The notes beneath the pieces were generated by a model. That model was given only the letters and a program-made list of their open reading frames with translations. It had not been told where the DNA came from and ran no database searches. This document shows positions 5,644 to 6,121 of a stretch of 6,121 nucleotides of DNA, piece after piece (the stretch's first letter is position 1; each line of letters starts with the position of its first letter). This DNA comes from Promethearchaeota archaeon (GTDB taxonomy: Archaea; Asgardarchaeota; Lokiarchaeia; Sigynarchaeales; SOKP01): contig JAHPYY010000055.1 of assembly GCA_019058515.1 (NCBI GenBank), forward strand, positions 1-6,121, written 5' to 3'. Position numbers and translations under genes: made by a program.

Positions 5644-6110
5644 TGGAAATAAATAGTATACTTTTTGTTTGCACGGGAAACACTGCAAGAAGCCCAGCTG
5701 CAGAGTACCTCGCAAAACATTACGCTAAAAAATTAAAACTAAATTTAAGGATTTCAAGCGCAGGGTTCATAAACGCATTTAGCTACATGCAACCTGGTTC
5801 AAGGCGCTATCTAAACTCTAAGGGGATCGCTCATTCCGATTTTGTACCACAGTTAGTAAATAGGAAACTGCTAGAGCAATTTGATTTAATTTTAACCATG
5901 GAACTCCATCATAAAAGAGACATATTATCTTCGTATTCAAATGTAAAAACTATTTCTGGAAAAGTGTATACACTAAAAGAATTCAACGGTGAGCGATCTA
6001 ATCTCGACATTATTGACCCGTATTACACCTCTGACAAAATTTATGCGCAAGTTATGGAGTTAATTGACGAACAAGTGCATAAATTAATCCAAACATTACA
6101 AGACTCTTGA
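5643..6110 (+). CDS. Low-molecular-weight protein tyrosine phosphatase (second of a pair)
   Basis: This complete 155-residue LMW-PTP is a paralogue of the preceding gene. The P-loop is C10-T-G-N-T-A-R16-S17 followed by PAAEYLA. SSAGF and DLILTMELHHKRD follow in family order, and DIIDPYY (122-128) gives the general acid Asp125. The Tyr127-Tyr128 pair right after Asp-Pro matches the pair that lines the active site, and can be phosphorylated, in eukaryotic LMW-PTPs; the upstream paralogue lacks it. The length is standard for the family. The ATG overlaps the previous TAA by one base (TAATG), with no Shine-Dalgarno sequence, so translational coupling is likely. The paralogues share the nine residues GNTARSPAA but use largely different codons there, implying an old duplication. 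The substrate is unknown. The gene ends 11 bases before the window edge, so any terminator or third cistron is out of view. Confidence 0.9.
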   Translation: MEINSILFVCTGNTARSPAAEYLAKHYAKKLKLNLRISSAGFINAFSYMQPGSRRYLNSKGIAHSDFVPQLVNRKLLEQFDLILTMELHHKRDILSSYSNVKTISGKVYTLKEFNGERSNLDIIDPYYTSDKIYAQVMELIDEQVHKLIQTLQDS

Positions 6111-6121
6111 AACTCCTAAAT

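Noticed and set aside
5134..6110. Arsenate reductase pair (an ars operon)
   Set aside because: The loops are GNTARSPAA-type as in tyrosine phosphatases, the extra redox cysteines of ArsC are absent, and no ArsR, ArsB or Acr3 gene is present.

Overview
The window looks like ordinary archaeal chromosome. It is AT-rich, and its genes are short and closely spaced. Most have a TATA-like element 30-75 bases upstream of the start codon and little or no Shine-Dalgarno sequence. Two independent genes point to archaea: an archaeal ADTH synthase-type aldolase, used for aromatic biosynthesis without DAHP synthase, and a stand-alone XPF-type nuclease without a helicase domain. The free-standing LAGLIDADG protein, the Imm5-like protein and the base composition would fit an Asgard-type or related mesophilic archaeon. 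That finer placement is a guess and cannot be settled from this window.

Layout. On the minus strand, reading leftwards from about 5030, lie: L-aspartate oxidase (nadB, 3463-5028); an Imm5-like alanine-rich helical protein (2876-3370); an ADTH synthase (1912-2715) followed one base later by a DUF457/YdjM-like membrane protein (1374-1910), probably one operon; a short XPF/ERCC4 nuclease (530-1258); and the 5' part of a LAGLIDADG homing-endonuclease-like gene that runs off the left edge (1-378). On the plus strand, divergent from nadB, two low-molecular-weight protein tyrosine phosphatase paralogues overlap by one base (5134-5643 and 5643-6110). With the left-edge gene included, no gap without a gene exceeds about 160 bases.

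How the genes relate. The set is mostly housekeeping: the first step of de novo NAD synthesis, the first committed step of the archaeal aromatic pathway, structure-specific DNA cleavage, and phosphotyrosine signalling. Apart from the two tightly packed pairs (aldolase with DUF457 protein, and the two phosphatases), I see no functional link between neighbours. I found no RNA gene, CRISPR array, insertion sequence or attachment site, and no convincing new multi-gene system. The points most worth a second look are the left-edge LAGLIDADG gene, the Imm5-like protein with no toxin beside it, the diverged phosphatase pair, and the shared promoter element between nadB and the phosphatases.
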